Positions 54,471-62,439 of a DNA stretch of 64,000 bases are shown in pieces; the first letter of the stretch is position 1, and each line of letters starts with the position of its first letter. Source of the DNA: Paracoccus ravus (GTDB taxonomy: Bacteria; Pseudomonadota; Alphaproteobacteria; Rhodobacterales; Rhodobacteraceae); the NCBI RefSeq assembly GCF_004522175.1, contig NZ_SDEB01000001.1, positions 124,001 through 188,000 on the forward strand. The letters are read 5' to 3'. The notes under the pieces are model-generated. The model did not search any database, was not told where the DNA came from, and was given only the letters and a program-made list of their open reading frames with translations. Position numbers and translations under genes: made by a program.

Positions 54471-55885
54471 AACATTACCTTCTTGCCGGCGCGATCGGCA
54501 CCATGGCGGGCGCAGTTGTCGCCACGCAATTCGCGGGCCCCCTCATCGCGCAGGAGACCGGCAAGAACGCCTCGATCTATGAGCAGCTCGATCTTTTCGG
54601 TAACGTCTTCGAGCGCGTGCGCGCCGATTACGTCGAACAGGTCGACGACAAGACGCTGATCGAGGCCGCGATCAACGGGATGCTGACCTCGCTCGACCCG
54701 CATAGCTCGTTCCTTTCGGCCAAGGATTACGAGGATATGCAGACCCAGACCCGGGGCAGCTTCGGCGGGCTCGGGATCGAGGTCGGGCAAGAGGACGGGC
54801 TGGTCAAGGTCATCTCGCCCATCGACGACACCCCCGCCGCCGAGGCAGGCGTGAAGGCGGGCGATTTCATCACCCATGTGAACGGCGAATCGCTGATGGG
54901 GCTGAACCTCGACGAAGCCGTCGAAAAGATGCGCGGGCCGGTCGGTTCGGAAATCAAGATCACCATCCTGCGTCAGGGCGAACAAGAGCCCTTTGACCTG
55001 ACCATCGTGCGCGACACGATCAAGCTGACCGTGGTCAAGACCCGCGTCGAAGGTCATTCGGTCGTGCTGCGCGTCTCGACCTTCAATGACGAGACGATGG
55101 ACACCCTGCGTTCCGAGATGGCCAAGGCGATCAAGAATGCCGGTGGGGTGGACAAGATCACCGGCTTCGTCCTTGATCTGCGCAACAACCCCGGCGGCTT
55201 GCTCAATCAGGCGATCGAGGTGTCCGATGCCTTCCTCGACAAGGGTGAGATCGTCTCGACCCGCGGCCGCAAACCCGAGGAAAGCGAGCGCTGGAACGCC
55301 CAGACCGGCGATCTGGCCGAGGGCAAGCCGATGGTCGTTCTGATCAATGGCGGTTCGGCATCGGCCTCGGAAATCGTGACCGGCGCATTGCAGGATCATC
55401 GCCGCGCGATTGTCGTGGGCACGAAATCCTTCGGCAAGGGCTCGGTCCAGACCGTGATGCCGGTCACATCGGACAGCGCCATCCGGCTGACCACCGCACG
55501 CTATTACACGCCCTCGGGCCGCTCCATCCAGTCGCTGGGCATCCAGCCGGACATCATCGTCGAACAGCCGCAGCCCAAACCCGTGGATGAGGCCGAGGCC
55601 GGCAAGCCCAAGACCGAGTCGAGCTTCTCGAATTCCGAAGCCGACCTGCGCGGCGCGCTGAACAACGATTCCATCACCGACGAAGAACGCAAGCAGATCG
55701 AGGACGAGGCCAAGCAGGTCGAGGCCACCGCCAAGCTGCGCGAAGAGGATTACCAGCTCGCCTATGCGGTGGACATCCTCAAGGGTCTGTCGGCGGTCAG
55801 CTTCAGCGCCGGCACCGTTCCCGACAGCGCCAAGCCCGCAGTGACGGGCGAGGATGCCACCGACGAGGGCGCGGCCAATCAATGA
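54467..55885 (+). CDS. ctpA: C-terminal processing peptidase (S41)
   Basis: A 472-residue protease: N-terminal signal or anchor (residues 4-28), a PDZ domain (about 95-180) and the S41 catalytic domain with serine S299 in GGSASASE and lysine K324 in KSFGKG, 25 residues apart as in other CTPs. It acts in the periplasm, probably on envelope proteins including peptidoglycan enzymes, which fits its place after envC. A low-complexity, charged C-terminal tail follows the domain. ATGA overlaps on both sides. Confidence 0.95.
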   Translation: MKHYLLAGAIGTMAGAVVATQFAGPLIAQETGKNASIYEQLDLFGNVFERVRADYVEQVDDKTLIEAAINGMLTSLDPHSSFLSAKDYEDMQTQTRGSFGGLGIEVGQEDGLVKVISPIDDTPAAEAGVKAGDFITHVNGESLMGLNLDEAVEKMRGPVGSEIKITILRQGEQEPFDLTIVRDTIKLTVVKTRVEGHSVVLRVSTFNDETMDTLRSEMAKAIKNAGGVDKITGFVLDLRNNPGGLLNQAIEVSDAFLDKGEIVSTRGRKPEESERWNAQTGDLAEGKPMVVLINGGSASASEIVTGALQDHRRAIVVGTKSFGKGSVQTVMPVTSDSAIRLTTARYYTPSGRSIQSLGIQPDIIVEQPQPKPVDEAEAGKPKTESSFSNSEADLRGALNNDSITDEERKQIEDEAKQVEATAKLREEDYQLAYAVDILKGLSAVSFSAGTVPDSAKPAVTGEDATDEGAANQ

Positions 55886-56373
55886 CCGAGCAGTTGCTTG
55901 GCCCGGCTGGCCTGCCCTATCGGCCCTGCGCCGGGGTCGTTCTGATCAACGCGGATGGGCTGGTCTTTGCCGGCCAGCGCATCGACAATCCGGGCCATGC
56001 CTGGCAGATGCCGCAAGGCGGGATCGACGCGGGGGAAACCCCGCGCGAGGCCGCCCTGCGGGAACTGGTCGAGGAAACCGGCGTCTCGCCCGATCTGGTC
56101 GAGATCCTGGCCGAATCGCCGGATTGGGTGACCTATGACCTGCCGCCCGAACTTCTTGGCAAGGTCTGGAAGGGGCGTTTCGGCGGACAGCAGCAGAAAT
56201 GGCTGGCGCTGAGGTTTCTGGGGTCCGAGGGCGATATCCGGATCGAGACTGAGCATCCGGAATTCGACCGCTGGCAATGGATGCGTGCCGAAGATCTGGT
56301 CGCGAGCATCGTCCCCTTCAAGCGCGCGGTCTATGAGCAGGTGTTTCGGGATTTCGCGGATCTGCTAAGCTGA
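55882..56373 (+). CDS. rppH: RNA pyrophosphohydrolase
   Basis: A 163-residue Nudix enzyme with a perfect box at residues 46-68 (GGIDAGE, then REL-type core with E64 and E65) and RppH-type WQMPQGG and QQQKW segments. It removes pyrophosphate from 5'-triphosphate RNA, starting RNase E-dependent decay. Last gene of gpmI-envC-ctpA-rppH, coupled to ctpA by an ATGA overlap. Confidence 0.95.
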   Translation: MTEQLLGPAGLPYRPCAGVVLINADGLVFAGQRIDNPGHAWQMPQGGIDAGETPREAALRELVEETGVSPDLVEILAESPDWVTYDLPPELLGKVWKGRFGGQQQKWLALRFLGSEGDIRIETEHPEFDRWQWMRAEDLVASIVPFKRAVYEQVFRDFADLLS

Positions 56374-56476
56374 GCGACGCTTAAAACTGTCTATGGCTGC
56401 AACGGCGGACGAAACCCGACCGCCGTCTCTTGTTCTCTGTGATGGCCGCGGTCAATCTCCGACCGCCCCCTGTCGT

Positions 56477-57082
56477 CTAGGTTCGTTTGGTCAGATAATC
56501 AAACAGGCTTTCTGCCACGCCCAGTTTCAAATTGCGGGCAAGGTAGATCGTATCCTTTCCATACCGAAATCCGACGCGATACTGCCGCGCCACATTGCCG
56601 TTGGCGGCGATCGCACCTGCTGCCGCCACGCCGCTCGCGATGGCTGCCGTGCCCACTACAGCGGTCGCCGCCATCGCGCCGCCCACTCCGGTCCCACCTC
56701 CGACGATTCCTACGCCTCCGGTTACAACGGGTCCCGATTTGCTGTTCGGATTATCAAGAACGATTTCAGCAATATTGTCGAATTTGTACAGCATATCGCG
56801 AATTACGAAACCCTCAGGCTTGATCGTGAAACTGGAGTGGCTCGTCGTCGCTTTCCACAGCCCATAAAGCGCCCCTAACGATATAAGGATCCAGAAAAAA
56901 GTACCGATTACTGGGTCCCTGACCCCCAGCAGATCGATGAACGCCACAACGATGGAGGGAACAGCGATGCACAGAACTATTCGCGCAAACCAGCCTAATC
57001 CGGCACCTTTTGTCGAAATTTCGATCTGCCCATCCCCCTGATCGCGCCGTATGAAACCCTCGTCAATTTTCGCTTCGTTCAT
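56477..57082 (-). CDS. Hypothetical membrane protein with glycine-rich region
   Basis: A 201-residue protein: two hydrophobic helices (about residues 28-50 and 57-75), then a PH-like stretch (SSFTIKPEGFVIRDMLYKFDNIAEI), a glycine/alanine/valine-rich segment (about 110-155) that may enter the membrane, and a C-terminal part ending SLFDYLTKRT. No family recognised with confidence. G+C is lower than in the flanking operons. ATG 57082 gives a plausible N-terminus; the longer frame reaches 57283 without support. It is between rppH (convergent) and the guanidine exporter (divergent). Confidence 0.6.
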   Translation of the reverse strand: MNEAKIDEGFIRRDQGDGQIEISTKGAGLGWFARIVLCIAVPSIVVAFIDLLGVRDPVIGTFFWILISLGALYGLWKATTSHSSFTIKPEGFVIRDMLYKFDNIAEIVLDNPNSKSGPVVTGGVGIVGGGTGVGGAMAATAVVGTAAIASGVAAAGAIAANGNVARQYRVGFRYGKDTIYLARNLKLGVAESLFDYLTKRT

Positions 57083-57258
57083 AATCCATAAACCTGTTGA
57101 TGTGCGCCTTGCCACCCGCTCGATCAAACCTCGGAGGAGGCATCGTAAATCTACCTTTGGTTGATTATTAATTCCATAAATATTCTTTAGAGTGCATTGA
57201 TTTTTGGAAGTTGATACCGCAGTCGGGCGCGTTGCGGGAATCGCACGATTCCTTGCTG

Positions 57259-57277
57259 CGGCAGTTCCGAACTGCCG
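57259..57277. promoter_or_regulatory. Perfect 19-bp inverted repeat (possible operator)
   Basis: CGGCAGTTC-C-GAACTGCCG: 9-base arms with a single central base. It lies about 60 bases before the riboswitch, with no T-run, so a protein-binding site is likelier than a terminator. Confidence 0.45.
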
Positions 57278-57296
57278 TCGCACGTAAACGTACCTC

Positions 57297-57325
57297 TTGC
57301 GAACAGCCCTTCGAAAAACTACCGA
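57297..57325 (+). promoter_or_regulatory. Weak candidate promoter for gdx
   Basis: TTGCGA, 17-base spacer, TACCGA, directly before the riboswitch. The -10 match is poor; included because it would start the transcript just upstream of the first aptamer hairpin. Confidence 0.25.
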
Positions 57326-57333
57326 ATAGAACC

Positions 57334-57375
57334 GAGGACGACCTCACCCTTATGGCGATCAAGCGGGACGGCCCG
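57334..57375 (+). ncRNA. Guanidine-II (mini-ykkC) riboswitch
   Basis: Two small hairpins in the leader of the SMR transporter gene. The first is GAGG-ACGA-CCTC (57334-57345), the second CGGG-ACGG-CCCG (57364-57375), with an 18-base linker. Each has an ACGR tetraloop closed by GG/CC, which is the defining feature of the mini-ykkC motif, the class II guanidine riboswitch that uses two such hairpins and binds free guanidinium. The ribosome site AGGAGA (57385-57390) follows after 9 bases, so control is likely at translation. GATC occurs at 57357-57360, 57375-57378 and 57389-57392, and alternative pairing among these could hide or free the ribosome site (inference). Confidence 0.87.
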
Positions 57376-57396
57376 ATCCACATCAGGAGATCAGGC

Positions 57397-57717
57397 ATGG
57401 CTTGGCTTTATCTGTTCATCGCGGGAATCCTCGAAGTCGTCTGGGCCTATTCGATGAAGAAATCGGACGGGTTCACCATTCTTCTTCCCAGTATTGTCAC
57501 CATCGTCGCCATGATCGCGAGTTTCGGCCTGCTGGCGCTCGCGATGCGGACGCTGCCTCTGGGCACGGCCTATACGATCTGGACCGGCATCGGCGCGGTC
57601 GGAGCCTTCATCCTGGGCATTGTCCTGCTGGGTGAAGCCGTGAACGTCGCTCGCGTGGCCGCCGCTCTGCTGATCGTCAGCGGCATCCTCTTGATGAAAC
57701 TCAGCTCAGCCCACTAA
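57397..57717 (+). CDS. gdx: Guanidinium exporter Gdx (SMR family, SugE type)
   Basis: A 106-residue, four-helix small multidrug resistance protein. It has the central glutamate E13 in [17 protein letters not shown] and the residues lining the guanidinium pocket in characterised Gdx proteins at the same numbers: W16, S42, Y59 and W62. Gdx exchanges guanidinium for protons as an antiparallel dimer in the inner membrane. AGGAGA at 57385-57390 fixes the start. The guanidine-II riboswitch immediately upstream agrees with the substrate. Longer frames upstream would run through the riboswitch and are rejected. Convergent with urtE, 33 bases between the stops. Confidence 0.93.
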   Translation: MAWLYLFIAGILEVVWAYSMKKSDGFTILLPSIVTIVAMIASFGLLALAMRTLPLGTAYTIWTGIGAVGAFILGIVLLGEAVNVARVAAALLIVSGILLMKLSSAH

Positions 57718-57750
57718 AGCAGCAGTGGCGCCCAGTCCGATTGCGCGCCA

Positions 57751-58461
57751 TCAGGCCGCCGCCCCCAAGCCCGCGAGCCGCGCCTTCAGCGCCTCGCGCG
57801 GCACTTCGGCCCTTGTCCCCGCAATCACCGGCCGCCCGCGTTCCAGCATCAGGAAACGGTCGCCAAGGTCATGGGCGAAGTCAAAGAATTGCTCGACCAG
57901 CACAATGGCCATATCGCCCTTGTCGCGCAGACCTTTAATGACGCGACCGATCTGCTGGATGATATTGGGCTGAATCCCTTCGGTTGGCTCATCCAGCAGC
58001 AGCACCTTGGGCCGCATGATCAGCGCCCGCGCAATGGCCAATTGCTGTTGCTGCCCGCCCGATAGATCTCCGCCGCGACGGTGGCTCATCTCGGCCAGAA
58101 CTGGGAAATGCTCGAAAATTTCATCGGGAATCCGCCGCTCGCCGCGTGGCAGGATGGCAAGGCCGGTCTCAAGATTCTCGCGCACGGTCAGCAGCGGAAA
58201 AATCATCCGCCCCTGTGGGACATAGCCCACGCCCTTCAGCGCCATGGTCTGAGCGTTCACCCGCCCCAATTCCTCGCCATTCAGGCGCAGGCTGCCGCCC
58301 GAGCGCGGATGGCTTCCCGAGAGCACCTTCAAAAGGCTGGTCTTGCCAACGCCATTATTGCCCATGACGCAGGTGACCTGCCCCGGCTCGGCCACCAGAT
58401 CGACACCGTAAAGGATCTGGCTGCCGCCGTAATGCAGGGTGATATCACGTGCTTCCAGCAT
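57751..58461 (-). CDS. urtE: Urea ABC transporter ATP-binding protein UrtE
   Basis: A 236-residue ABC ATPase with Walker A GNNGVGKT, signature LSGGQQQQLAIARAL and Walker B LLLDEPTEGIQPN. The G-N-N-G-V-G-K-T loop and the TEGIQPNIIQQIG wording are characteristic of UrtE and set it apart from LivF. With UrtD it powers urea import. It begins exactly where urtD ends. Last gene of the operon; urease genes do not follow. Confidence 0.94.
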   Translation of the reverse strand: MLEARDITLHYGGSQILYGVDLVAEPGQVTCVMGNNGVGKTSLLKVLSGSHPRSGGSLRLNGEELGRVNAQTMALKGVGYVPQGRMIFPLLTVRENLETGLAILPRGERRIPDEIFEHFPVLAEMSHRRGGDLSGGQQQQLAIARALIMRPKVLLLDEPTEGIQPNIIQQIGRVIKGLRDKGDMAIVLVEQFFDFAHDLGDRFLMLERGRPVIAGTRAEVPREALKARLAGLGAAA

Positions 58462-59205
58462 TTATCCGCGCCCCAGATAGACTTCGATGACTTCGGGATT
58501 GGCCGTGACATGGTCAAGGCTGCCCTCGGCCAGAACCGAGCCCTCATGCAGCACCGTCACCTTGCAATCGAGGCGGCGGACGAAATCCATGTCATGTTCA
58601 ACGACAACGACCGCGTGCCTTTCCGAGAGACGGCGCAGCAGGGTCGTGGTCTGCTCACGTTCGGCCAAGGTCATGCCCGCCGCAGGCTCATCGACCAGAA
58701 GCAGGCGCGGGTCTTGGGCGAGCAACATGCCGATCTCGAGCCATTGCTTCTGCCCGTGGCTCAGTTCGCCCGCCTTCCGCGCCAGTTGATCGGCCAGTCC
58801 AACTTCTTCAGCGAGTTCCGCGACCCGCGCCACGCTATCGGCGCTTGGCCGCCAGCGCAGCACGCTGAAAGGGCCTCGCGCGGCGCTCAGCGCCATGGTC
58901 AGGTTTTCGGAGACGGTCTGATCCTCGAACACCGTCGGGCGCTGAAACTTGCGCCCGATTCCAGCCCGCGCGATCTGGGATTCGTTCATCTTGAGCAAGC
59001 TTTTCGAACCCTCGCCCCAGAGCACCTGCCCCTCATTCGGGCGGGTTTTTCCGGTGACGATATCCATGAACGTGGTCTTGCCTGCACCATTCGGACCGAT
59101 GATCGCGCGTAGCTCGCATTCGCCGATCTCGAACGAGAGGTTATTGATGGCGCGGAACCCGTCGAAACTGACCGAGATCCCGCGCACCTCCAGAAGTGCG
59201 GTCAT
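58462..59205 (-). CDS. urtD: Urea ABC transporter ATP-binding protein UrtD
   Basis: A 247-residue ABC ATPase, LivG-like, with Walker A GPNGAGKTT, the LSHGQKQWLEIGMLL signature form (with H for the second G) typical of UrtD, and Walker B LLLVDEPAAGM. It overlaps urtC by 4 bases (ATGA) and is directly joined to urtE. Confidence 0.94.
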   Translation of the reverse strand: MTALLEVRGISVSFDGFRAINNLSFEIGECELRAIIGPNGAGKTTFMDIVTGKTRPNEGQVLWGEGSKSLLKMNESQIARAGIGRKFQRPTVFEDQTVSENLTMALSAARGPFSVLRWRPSADSVARVAELAEEVGLADQLARKAGELSHGQKQWLEIGMLLAQDPRLLLVDEPAAGMTLAEREQTTTLLRRLSERHAVVVVEHDMDFVRRLDCKVTVLHEGSVLAEGSLDHVTANPEVIEVYLGRG

Positions 59206-60434
59206 TCCACGGCCTCCTTTTCACGCAATGCGCCCATATCGGGACCAAGCGCCGCGCCGCGTCGGCGGGGCGGGCGCAGCCCTTCAAACAAATCGACCAG
59301 ACCCGAAAGCCCCTTCGGCGCAAAGAGCGTGACCAAGACGAAGGAAAGGCCCAGCATCACCTGCCACCAATCGACCCATTTCACGATGTAGAAACCCAGA
59401 TTGAGATCGGGCGCGCGCCCGCCGGTAAACCAGCTCGACAGCAGAGAAACGAAAACCGCACCAATCGCTGCGCCGTAAAGCCGCCCCCGCCCGCCAATGG
59501 CGACCCAGACGGCGAGATAAATCGAGGCGATGGGCGCAAGCTCGGCCGGGTTGATGATGCCCGCCTGCGGGTAATAGAGCGCGCCCGCAATGGCGGTGAC
59601 GACAGCGGCGAGGACAAAGACCACCAGCTTGTAGCTTTCCACCGAATAGCCAAGGAAACGCACCCGGGCCTCATCGTCGCGGATGGCGCGGGTGACGCTG
59701 CCGAATTTGCCCGAGGCGACCCATGCGATCAGCAGATAGCCCAGTCCCAAGGCCAGGGCCGAGGCCCAGAGGAACCATACCGACAGCTTTTCCTGCCCCA
59801 CAGCATCGAGGCCGGGGATGTTTTGCAGCCCCGACAACCCGTTATTCCCGCGCAGCCCGGAGTCGTTTTGGAAAAGATATAGCGCCAAAGCCAAGGTCAT
59901 CGCCTGCGTCAGGATCGACAGATACACCCCGTTCACGCGGGATCGGAACGCCAGCCAACCAAAGACCAATGCCAGCAGCCCCGGCACCAGCACGACCAGC
60001 GCGAGTTGCCCCCAAAGCGAGCCGGAAAAGGCCCAGATCAGGGGGAACTTGTCAGACCCCACAACACCGAAAATCTGCGTCGCGACCGCGGCCGAGATCT
60101 CGGCATCGGTGGGCGGAATCGGCAGGTTCGCCAGCGTTCCGGTGACGATACCCTCGGTCCGGGCGACCATCAGCCACATGCCGATCATATAGCCGCCAAG
60201 CGCGAAGAAGGCCATCTGGCCAAGGCTCAGAATGCCGGCATAGCCCCAAACCAGATCCATCGCGACGGCCGCAAGGGCAAGGCAGAGCGTCTTGCCCAGC
60301 GTCTTGACCATACTGGTCGAGATCGCGCCCGTGCCATAGCCCGCCGACAGGACCGTGACGGCAACGGTAAAGACCGCCAGCACGCCAAGAAAGACGAGGA
60401 TCGAGGGATGCCGCAGGACAAGTGGTTTGCGCAT
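59202..60434 (-). CDS. urtC: Urea ABC transporter permease UrtC
   Basis: A 410-residue permease of the LivM type with about ten membrane segments; conserved pieces include DLVWGYAGILSLGQMAFFALGGY and IGGRGRLYGAAIGA. The first 25 residues are basic then hydrophobic. It pairs with UrtB to form the channel. One base separates it from the urtB stop. Confidence 0.93.
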   Translation of the reverse strand: MRKPLVLRHPSILVFLGVLAVFTVAVTVLSAGYGTGAISTSMVKTLGKTLCLALAAVAMDLVWGYAGILSLGQMAFFALGGYMIGMWLMVARTEGIVTGTLANLPIPPTDAEISAAVATQIFGVVGSDKFPLIWAFSGSLWGQLALVVLVPGLLALVFGWLAFRSRVNGVYLSILTQAMTLALALYLFQNDSGLRGNNGLSGLQNIPGLDAVGQEKLSVWFLWASALALGLGYLLIAWVASGKFGSVTRAIRDDEARVRFLGYSVESYKLVVFVLAAVVTAIAGALYYPQAGIINPAELAPIASIYLAVWVAIGGRGRLYGAAIGAVFVSLLSSWFTGGRAPDLNLGFYIVKWVDWWQVMLGLSFVLVTLFAPKGLSGLVDLFEGLRPPRRRGAALGPDMGALREKEAVE

Positions 60435-60435
60435 G

Positions 60436-62379
60436 TCAGGCCCCCACGGCGCGGCCCTTGGCGGCGATGATGCCGCGCGGCCGGAACTGGATGAAGATGA
60501 TAATGAACAGGATCATGTAGGTCTGCGCCGCCAGCGTATTGGCCGGGTTGAACCACTCGATCCCCTTCTGCAGGAAGCCGATCAGCGCCGCGCCCGCGAG
60601 CGTGCCCCAGATATTGCCGACGCCGCCGACGACGACCGTCATGAAGCTTTGCACGATATAGTCGCTGCCGAGTTCCGAGGTGACCTTGGCGAAGAGCCCG
60701 ATGGCCACGCCTGCGATCCCCGCAATCCCCGAACCAAGGCCAAAGGTCAGCATGTTGATGCGGTCGGGGCTGATCCCCATGCTGGCTGCCATGGCGGGGT
60801 TCTGGGTCACGGCGCGGACTTCCAGCCCCAGCCGCGTCCGGTTCATAATGAAGAGGTAAAGGCCCAGAAACACCAGCGCGAGGACGAAGATCGCAATCCG
60901 GATATAGCTGATCGAGACGACGTCGTTGAAGGTCAACGCCCCATCGAGCCAAGCGGGCGAAGTCAGCGGCCGGGCCTGCGTGCCGAAGATGTTCTTGGCC
61001 AATTGCTGCAAAGCGATCGAGACGCCGAAGGTCGCCAGAAGCGTCTCGAGCGGGCGCTTGTAGAGATGGCGGATCACCAGTCGCTCCAGCGCGACGCCCG
61101 CCGCGAAAGTCACGATAAAGGCCAGAGGCAGCGCGACGATCAGCGAGATGGTCCGGTCCGCGATGAATTGCTGGACCACGTAGCCGGTATAGGCCCCCAT
61201 CATAATGAACTCGCCATGCGCCATGTTGATGACGCCCATCACCCCGAAGGTGACGGCCAGACCGATGGCGGCAAGGAAATAGATCGAGGCCAAGGACAGC
61301 GCATCCAGCGACAGATCGGCGGCCTGCATCATGCCGATCCGGCTTTCGGTGCCGCGCAGGGCGGCGCGGGCGGCGGTGGTCACTTCGGCCTTCGGCTCGG
61401 CATAGAGATCGACGAATTTATAGCGATCAAGCGCCGCATCGACCTCGGCCTCGCTCGCCGCGGGCTGGACCGTGCCTACGGCTTCCAGCGCGGTATAGGC
61501 GCGATCGCGGGCGGATTGTTCGTGAAGTTGCGCAAGTGGAACGCCGCCCACCTTGCCGTCAAGGATATGCTGGGCAAGCGTCTGGCGCATCGCCTCGGGC
61601 GTCAGGCGGGCGGGGGCGAGTCCCTCCGAGACCAGAAGCGCATAGGCCTCATCGCGGGGGATATCGCTACCGACCGCGAGTTCGCGGGCCGGATTGGCAT
61701 CGGCCGGGATCTCTTCCATGGCGCCGCGGCGTGTCGCCAGAAGCGGGTTCAGGCTCGCGCGGAAATCCAGGCCCGTATCGCCGCCGAAGCTTTCAATGGC
61801 CGCGATGCGGGCTTTGGGATCGGTGTCATATTGAATGGTCAACAAGCGCTCGAGCCGCTGCTTGCGGGCGGCAAGGGCGGGATCGGGGTCTTCCATCGCC
61901 TCGCGCAGCAAGGCAAGCTGGCTTGCATCGGCGCGACGCGAGAGCGAATCCAGCGCCTCGCCTCGGCGCTTGGGATCGGGATCGGAAAGCGCATTCCCGG
62001 CCAACGCCGCCGAGATCACACCCCGCACCCCGGAATTCGGGCGCAGCAGCGTCACCTCGCCTTCGGGCGCGGTTCCAAGATCGGTGCCGGTCGCGGCATC
62101 GGTCAGTTTCAGATTGCCGTCTTCGGGGGAGGTGATGACCAAAAGCCCATCGCTCTTGCGCAGAGCCAGCATCCGATCCGCCCAGGCCTGCAACAGCGCC
62201 GCGCCTTGCGGGCCGGTCGCGGCAATGGCCTCGACCACCGGGCCGACAGAGCCGCGCGAGGGTTTCTCGATCTCGGCGCGATGCGCGGCGATGACCGCGC
62301 CCAGTTCGGGCGATTGCGCATGGGCGACGAAAGGCAGGGCCAGCGCAACAAAGGCCAAGGCAAGCAGGAATAGACGCAT
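60436..62379 (-). CDS. urtB: Urea ABC transporter permease UrtB
   Basis: A 647-residue permease: signal peptide (about residues 1-20, ending AHA), an N-terminal extracytoplasmic region of roughly 300 residues with helical repeat character, then a LivH-like membrane domain that begins near SLASIYFLAAIGLAVTFGVMGVINMAHGE. The long N-terminal region is typical of UrtB and absent from LivH. ATG 62379 selects the signal peptide; the longer frame to 62418 runs through the urtA-urtB hairpin. Confidence 0.94.
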   Translation of the reverse strand: MRLFLLALAFVALALPFVAHAQSPELGAVIAAHRAEIEKPSRGSVGPVVEAIAATGPQGAALLQAWADRMLALRKSDGLLVITSPEDGNLKLTDAATGTDLGTAPEGEVTLLRPNSGVRGVISAALAGNALSDPDPKRRGEALDSLSRRADASQLALLREAMEDPDPALAARKQRLERLLTIQYDTDPKARIAAIESFGGDTGLDFRASLNPLLATRRGAMEEIPADANPARELAVGSDIPRDEAYALLVSEGLAPARLTPEAMRQTLAQHILDGKVGGVPLAQLHEQSARDRAYTALEAVGTVQPAASEAEVDAALDRYKFVDLYAEPKAEVTTAARAALRGTESRIGMMQAADLSLDALSLASIYFLAAIGLAVTFGVMGVINMAHGEFIMMGAYTGYVVQQFIADRTISLIVALPLAFIVTFAAGVALERLVIRHLYKRPLETLLATFGVSIALQQLAKNIFGTQARPLTSPAWLDGALTFNDVVSISYIRIAIFVLALVFLGLYLFIMNRTRLGLEVRAVTQNPAMAASMGISPDRINMLTFGLGSGIAGIAGVAIGLFAKVTSELGSDYIVQSFMTVVVGGVGNIWGTLAGAALIGFLQKGIEWFNPANTLAAQTYMILFIIIFIQFRPRGIIAAKGRAVGA

Positions 62380-62403
62380 GGAGTCCTCGGGACGGGCAGA
62401 AAA

Positions 62404-62434
62404 GGGGCGGCGCGTCACGCCGCCCCGGTCATCA
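62404..62434 (-). terminator. Hairpin between urtA and urtB
   Basis: On the minus strand GGGGCGGCG pairs with CGCCGCCCC over a 5-base loop and is followed by TTTTCTG. It starts 14 bases after the urtA stop and ends before urtB. It likely stops part of transcription so the binding protein is made in excess over the membrane parts, and may protect urtA mRNA. Confidence 0.7.
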
Positions 62435-62439
62435 GCGGG

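Larger units (their letters stand above)
57083..57396. other. Divergent intergenic region holding the guanidine riboswitch
   Basis: 314 bases between the membrane-protein gene and gdx. The left part (to about 57230) is A+T rich. It also holds a perfect 19-base inverted repeat (57259-57277) and the riboswitch (57334-57375), described separately. Confidence 0.85.
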
